Source of the DNA: Bacillus mesophilus
Lineage (GTDB): Bacteria; Bacillota; Bacilli; Bacillales; SA4
DNA: 64,000 bases
NCBI RefSeq assembly: GCF_011008845.1
Contig: NZ_JAAIWM010000009.1
Coordinates: 1-64,000, forward strand
Reading direction: 5' to 3'
Under the pieces are notes generated by a model. It did not search any database, had not been told where the DNA came from, and worked only from the letters and a program-made list of their open reading frames with translations. How positions within the stretch are numbered: position 1 is the first letter of the stretch; every line of letters starts with the position of its first letter. The position numbers and the translations under genes are program-made. Below, piece after piece: positions 60,542-64,000 of this stretch.

Positions 60542-61181
60542 TCACCTCCACTGGATATGGAACATCAATGGTTAACACCGTTTCCATTTCGCTTACTTTC
60601 CTTATTTCTAAATCTCCATGTATCAGTAATGTCTTAGCTTTTACTTTTTTCATCTCTACATCCAAATCAATACTTGACTCTTTTAACCCTTTTATATGAA
60701 AAGAAATTCTAACACTGCTTTCATCCCAATCAAAAATGATCGTAATTTCTTCTGTTTCTGAACACTTACCTATTATCTTCAGCGTTTCTTGACAGCTTCT
60801 AAATAATAACTTCTCACTGAAACCCGAAAATCTAACCTCTGTGCCTATTGAATGAAGTAGGACCTCCGTACCAAACGTTTTAATATAAATAGTAACATAA
60901 GCCTTAAGTGCAGAAAACACACCGTAATCATCCATGGATGGTGGATGTAAATCCGTAGCAAGCCACCTTAGGTCGGCAATAGATCGTTCAACCAAATGTG
61001 TCAGTTGATTCACTTGTTGACCAATTTCTTGATCTTTATTTTTCATTTCGATAATCTGTAAGCCAGTATAAACACTATATAGAGTCTGGGCAATTCCTTC
61101 ATGTAACTCACTTGAAATTCGTTTATTTTCTCTCTCAAATGAGTGAATCACTTCTGATAAAGTTTTTGAACTTAGTGGCAT
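60510..61181 (-). CDS. HisKA_3 histidine kinase-like protein with degenerate ATPase
   Basis: A 223-residue protein at the head of the Nre-like operon. The HisKA_3 region is intact (ISSELHEGIAQTLYSVYTGL, with the phospho-acceptor His), and DLRWLATDLHPPSMDDYG is the usual linker. In the ATPase half the N-box Asn is replaced (SCQETLKIIGKC), the DxGxG loop is missing and the last G-box is lost. It is probably a pseudokinase that can accept or pass phosphate, or dimerise with the intact PAS kinase. No sensor domain. Start at 61181, 7 nt after GGAGAG. Confidence 0.82.
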   Translation of the reverse strand: MPLSSKTLSEVIHSFERENKRISSELHEGIAQTLYSVYTGLQIIEMKNKDQEIGQQVNQLTHLVERSIADLRWLATDLHPPSMDDYGVFSALKAYVTIYIKTFGTEVLLHSIGTEVRFSGFSEKLLFRSCQETLKIIGKCSETEEITIIFDWDESSVRISFHIKGLKESSIDLDVEMKKVKAKTLLIHGDLEIRKVSEMETVLTIDVPYPVEVNELDQNSISG

Positions 61182-61362
61182 GAGCCATCTCTCCTAAAAA
61201 ATATTTAAATCTCAACCTTAACTTTATCGTAAGTTCCATTTTTACGTTATCAGGGAATACACCGATTTTCACATGATGTTTTCCCCTATATGTAAAATAC
61301 GAATGTAAACAATAAGAAATGATTTACAAATTTCTTAAGCAATCGAGTTCTTTTGACACGAC

Positions 61363-61405
61363 TGTGATAAACATCACAGTTTGTCGGTGGTTTCTAGATT
61401 ATCCT
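61363..61405 (+). promoter_or_regulatory. Fnr box and class II promoter of the chemoreceptor gene
   Basis: Perfect palindrome TGTGA-TAAACA-TCACA (61363-61378). A TATCCT -10 candidate (61400-61405) would start transcription near 61412, putting the box centre at -41.5, the class II Fnr position. The divergent Nre-like operon begins 182 bp away and might share it. Confidence 0.82.
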
Positions 61406-61452
61406 TTAGTTAGTCAGTTTTATTACCCTATGTTAGAAAAAGGAGATCGCAC

Positions 61453-63153
61453 ATGAAACGAACATTAACCTTTCAATTAGGTCGAATTATTATTGGTGTT
61501 ATATTTTCATCCCTTCTTATTACGTCCATTGCCACATACATTACCGCCTATAACAAGATTTATGATGCCGCTGGAATTGAAGCATATGGTTGTGCCTATA
61601 TCACGACAGGCTTACTTAATCCCTTAGATGTTGACCAAATGCTTGCGGGAGATCTTGAAACGAGTGACAAGGTGGGTAGTTCTCTGAATTGGACTACAGC
61701 ACACAAGGATATTTTTGAAGCACAGTATATAATGAAAATAGACGGAACGCTTATTGCACTAGATGATAACTTGAAAGCATCCGGATTTAAGGTTGGCGAT
61801 ACCTTTAAGTTTGATCAAGAAGCCATAGATATGCTAGTAGAAATGAAGCATCCAACCTATTCACAAGCATATGAGTATGGTGGAATGAAACGTCTATCAG
61901 GATATGCTCCTATATATAAAGATCAGGACCCTACAAAAGAAATTATCGCAATCAGTGTTATTGACTTTAATGCTGATATTGTCCAAACACGGACTTGGGA
62001 TGTAGTAAGTGGCGGACTACTTTTAGGTCTTATTCCGATGCTAATAGCTTCTATTATAACTATATATTTATTGAGAAAGAAAACTCAACCAATCTCTCAA
62101 CTCATTCTTCATGCAAAGGAAGTGGCTTCAGGCAATTTAGCTGTGGACAAGCTTCAGGTTAATAGTAAGGATGAAGTCGGAGATCTAGCAGAAACGTTAA
62201 ATATAATGACTGCTAATCTTGTTGATATTATTACAGTACTAAAGACTAGTACTCTTCAACTAACTAAAAATACAGAAACGACCTCCGTTTCTTTACAAGA
62301 AATGAATACTGCGATTCAGCAGGTTTCAAGCAGTATGAGCGAAGTTGCCATCGACACAGCACAAGGTACGGAAGAAGCAAGTGTAGCTGTTGATACTTTA
62401 CGCAGCCTTGCCCATTCTATTCTATCCACGAAGGAAATTGCGGAGGCGAGTGTGAAGACGTCTAATAAAACATTAGAGTCCGCTCGTGAAGGTAAAAGTA
62501 AAGTAATTGAGATCACAAATAAAATGTCAGGAATTAAAACAGCAACTCTAGAAACAGAACAATCGATTAACCAACTTAATACCATTACTTCAGAAATTAA
62601 AAAGATCACGGAAACCATCTATGGCATTGCCAGTCAAACCAATCTCCTAGCATTAAATGCATCCATTGAAGCTGCTCGTGCAGGTGAACATGGTAAAGGC
62701 TTCGCAGTGGTTGCAGATGAGGTTAGAAAGCTTGCTGAGCAATCCAATCGTGAAGTATCGACAGTCGAAAAACTAGTCTTGCAGATTACGAAAGGAATTG
62801 AAAAAGCTGTACAATCGATTAATGAAAGCAGAACTAGCGTAGAACAAGGCGAACTAGCTGTGAATGAAACGGGCATAGCTCTTGAACATATTCTAAAAGA
62901 AGTAGCTAATACAGTGAAAGATATTAATCATATCTCAGAGGTTACGACAAAAGAAGCACAGTATTCAGAACAAACCGTTTCTAGAATAGAAGGTTTAGTA
63001 TACTCTATTGAAAATATAGCAGCCAATTCACAAGAAGTTGCAGCTTCTGCAGAAGAAACAACCGCTTCCCTTGAAGAAATCTCAAGTAGATCACAAGAAA
63101 CTGTATTGCTTTCTAATGATTTAAAAGGAATTGTACAGAAGTTTACGATATAA
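61453..63153 (+). CDS. Methyl-accepting chemotaxis protein
   Basis: A 566-residue chemoreceptor. Transmembrane helix 1 (about 9-32), single-Cache-like extracytoplasmic domain (35-185), transmembrane helix 2 (190-212), HAMP (212-265) and signalling domain, with the hairpin tip [29 protein letters not shown], quoted here as [17 protein letters not shown] then [17 protein letters not shown]. The ligand is unknown. The Fnr box at -41.5 implies anaerobic induction, so it may steer cells toward electron acceptors. The start follows AAAAAGGAG. Confidence 0.93.
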   Translation: MKRTLTFQLGRIIIGVIFSSLLITSIATYITAYNKIYDAAGIEAYGCAYITTGLLNPLDVDQMLAGDLETSDKVGSSLNWTTAHKDIFEAQYIMKIDGTLIALDDNLKASGFKVGDTFKFDQEAIDMLVEMKHPTYSQAYEYGGMKRLSGYAPIYKDQDPTKEIIAISVIDFNADIVQTRTWDVVSGGLLLGLIPMLIASIITIYLLRKKTQPISQLILHAKEVASGNLAVDKLQVNSKDEVGDLAETLNIMTANLVDIITVLKTSTLQLTKNTETTSVSLQEMNTAIQQVSSSMSEVAIDTAQGTEEASVAVDTLRSLAHSILSTKEIAEASVKTSNKTLESAREGKSKVIEITNKMSGIKTATLETEQSINQLNTITSEIKKITETIYGIASQTNLLALNASIEAARAGEHGKGFAVVADEVRKLAEQSNREVSTVEKLVLQITKGIEKAVQSINESRTSVEQGELAVNETGIALEHILKEVANTVKDINHISEVTTKEAQYSEQTVSRIEGLVYSIENIAANSQEVAASAEETTASLEEISSRSQETVLLSNDLKGIVQKFTI

Positions 63154-63160
63154 GGACAAA

Positions 63161-63338
63161 AGGCGCAAGCGTCCCGTTTAGGCCCAACAAGCAAATGTTC
63201 CTGGAAGAAAAAAAGGTGATCTTCCCTTTATTCTTCCAGGGTTATTTGACCTAGGAAAAAGTGAACTTCCTTTTTCTTCCGAGGTAGGATGAAATTGCAA
63301 AGATCATCGCAATTTCATCTTGGCTGGGCGCTGGAGCT
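63161..63338. repeat. Structured palindromic element with three internal hairpins
   Basis: The outer arms AGCGTCCC (63168-63175) and GGGCGCT (63326-63332) pair with one bulge. Between them are three hairpins: CCTGGAAGAA/TTCTTCCAGG (63200-63240), CCTAGGAAAAAG/CTTTTTCTTCCGAGG (63250-63284) and GATGAAATTGC/GCAATTTCATC (63288-63319). GC-richer ends and ordered stems suggest a dispersed, REP- or MITE-like bacillus repeat; only one copy occurs here. Confidence 0.7.
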
Positions 63339-63396
63339 AGATTACTACAAACCATTGAAACAAAGTATTATCCAAAATTTACTTTCCTATTACTCT

Positions 63397-63429
63397 AAGA
63401 AAGGCTGCCCCAAGGGTAGCCTTTCTTAG
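63397..63429 (+). terminator. Terminator after the chemoreceptor gene
   Basis: AAGAAAGGCT-GC-CC / GG-GT-AGCCTTTCTT stem with a short loop, followed by a T-rich stretch. Confidence 0.85.
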
Positions 63430-63472
63430 TTTCTTAGGTTAAATTAGTTGTTTTACATAGACTTTTAAGGGT

Positions 63473-63583
63473 AATTGCGTGGAATTTCATATAATTGCGT
63501 GAGTCCACGTACTTATTGTGTAACCTCTTACTTAATTGGGTGAGTTCGTAAGGTAATTGCGTGAAAACCAAACATAATTGCGT
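63473..63583. repeat. Phased short-repeat array B (AATTGCGT word, 20-21 bp period)
   Basis: Words start at 63473, 63493, 63514 (TATTGTGT), 63534 (AATTGGGT), 63555 and 63576, spaced 20, 21, 20, 21, 21 bp. Word family and first spacers match array A (9432-9550), 54 kb away, and both adjoin a CCACAG/CTGTGG hairpin. Confidence 0.85.
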
Positions 63584-63597
63584 ATCTACACATTTCA

Positions 63598-63626
63598 AAA
63601 AATGACCACAGTTTCAACAACTGTGG
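63598..63626 (-). terminator. CCACAG hairpin next to array B
   Basis: CCACAGTT / AACTGTGG stem with a 5-nt loop (63606-63626). Its T-tract (TCATTTTTTG) is on the minus strand, facing the array as in array A, although both flanking genes are on the plus strand. Confidence 0.65.
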
Positions 63627-63637
63627 TTGTTTAGATC

Positions 63638-63677
63638 AACCATGCTAGAGCACAACGCTCCAGCATGGTTTTTATTT
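63638..63677 (+). terminator. Hairpin before the cytochrome oxidase operon
   Basis: AACCATGCT-A-GAGC / GCTC-C-AGCATGGTT stem, followed by TTTATTT on the plus strand. Confidence 0.8.
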
Positions 63678-63722
63678 AGCTTGGACGTTAATTTGACACA
63701 TTTTCACAGAAAAACTTTCAGC

Positions 63723-63765
63723 TGTGATGAAAGTCACAGAGTGTTCATTCATCCTCCTTTACAAT
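63723..63765 (+). promoter_or_regulatory. Fnr box and class II promoter of the cytochrome oxidase operon
   Basis: Perfect palindrome TGTGA-TGAAAG-TCACA (63723-63738). TACAAT at 63760-63765 is a good -10, placing the start near 63772 and the box centre at -41.5. Confidence 0.85.
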
Positions 63766-63797
63766 CAAGGTAATCAGTAACTAAGGAGGTAGACACT

Positions 63798-63926
63798 ATG
63801 AGTAGCAAACAAAGGCAAAGCAATGAGCAGCCCTACTTAAAGGGGACACTTATAAGCGTTTTTGCAATCGGAATTTTTATATTTATCTCATGGTTTTCAG
63901 CCTATATTTTCCATCTAACTCGATAA
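63798..63926 (+). CDS. Cytochrome c oxidase subunit IIa (ba3 type)
   Basis: A 42-residue single-helix membrane protein (hydrophilic start, helix GTLISVFAIGIFIFISWFSA, quoted by its 20 residues) fitting the CoxIIa subunit of ba3-type oxidases. The following gene starts as subunit II of the same enzyme. AAGGAGGT lies 7 nt before the ATG. The promoter has a class II Fnr site, so this oxidase would be induced at low oxygen, consistent with the high oxygen affinity of the ba3 class. Confidence 0.85.
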   Translation: MSSKQRQSNEQPYLKGTLISVFAIGIFIFISWFSAYIFHLTR

Positions 63927-63948
63927 AGAAAGAAGAAGGTGAATCAAT

Positions 63949-64000
63949 ATGCATTTTCATAAATATGAAAAGATTTGGCTCGTTTTTGGAATCTGTTCCT
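63949..64000 (+). CDS. Cytochrome c oxidase subunit II (ba3 type), N-terminus only
   Basis: Partial gene at the right edge. The 17 visible codons (MHFHKYEKIWLVFGICS) match the opening of ba3-type subunit II, with the first transmembrane helix beginning. AGAAGGTG upstream. It lies 22 bp after the subunit IIa stop, clearly in the same operon; the copper-binding part is outside the window. Confidence 0.75.
   Translation, partial: MHFHKYEKIWLVFGICS

Overview
The window reads as chromosome of a low-GC, endospore-forming member of the Bacillaceae. It carries SpoVR, a GerA/GerB/GerC germinant-receptor operon, a Bacillus-type Fnr with its C-terminal Fe-S cysteines, and a block matching the B. subtilis yhc-yhd region (yhdC, yhdB, azr, yhcZ, yhcY, pgcA, yhcX, a yhcV-like CBS gene, yhcU, yhcT). 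I see no rRNA, tRNA, insertion sequence, prophage or CRISPR array. It is therefore mostly core chromosome with some accessory islands.

Layout. 1-2.8 kb: a CstR-controlled persulfide operon (DsrE, three rhodanese proteins of which one is fused to TusA, and the start of a rhodanese/MBL protein), with five copies of an ATACCC-N4-GGGTAT-type operator and two near-consensus sigma-A promoters. 2.9-13.5 kb: DUF302, spoVR and the yhd-yhc block. 13.5-25 kb: CBS protein, a gluconate-dehydrogenase-like GMC cluster, gerABC, a BdbC/thioredoxin pair, YhcU, a TSUP permease, a pseudouridine synthase and an HtrA-like protease. 25-31.4 kb: a diguanylate cyclase, an RlmI-like methyltransferase, a TerC protein behind a yybP-ykoY (Mn2+) riboswitch, and a DHODH-like/membrane fusion. 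31.5-48.3 kb: a fused Opp-type permease, DUF3231, proC, speD, a CAP-domain lipoprotein, cbiA-cobQ, an MMPL exporter with its MarR regulator, an aldo/keto reductase and coaA. 48.5-56.5 kb: a LysM protein, two more diguanylate cyclases, and a second Mn riboswitch heading an FbpB-like / Spo0M-like / TerC operon, then gluconokinase and a cysteine-rich MarR. 56.7-64 kb: an oxygen/nitrate region with Fnr, a MobA-like protein, a four-gene Nre-like signalling operon, a chemoreceptor and the start of a ba3-type cytochrome oxidase operon. The last two each have a perfect Fnr box placed where a class II activator would sit.

The most unusual signal is not a gene. Five intergenic arrays (about 9.43-9.55, 13.34-13.46, 42.30-42.42, 42.54-42.66 and 63.47-63.59 kb) each hold about six copies of a short word (AATTGCGT, TCAACGAA, ATATCRGCGA or GACGCATA type) spaced 20-21 bp apart, which is two turns of B-DNA. 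Four word families share the same period, and every array lies just beyond the T-tract of an intrinsic terminator-like hairpin. I know of no described element of this kind.

Other points for a second look are a one-base frameshift at the start codon of an M14 peptidase, a degenerate DHODH domain fused to an internally duplicated membrane domain, an ATT-initiated small gene, a pseudokinase in the Nre-like operon, and an orphan terminator between divergent genes. All assignments come from reading the sequence and from remembered family features. No database search was run.
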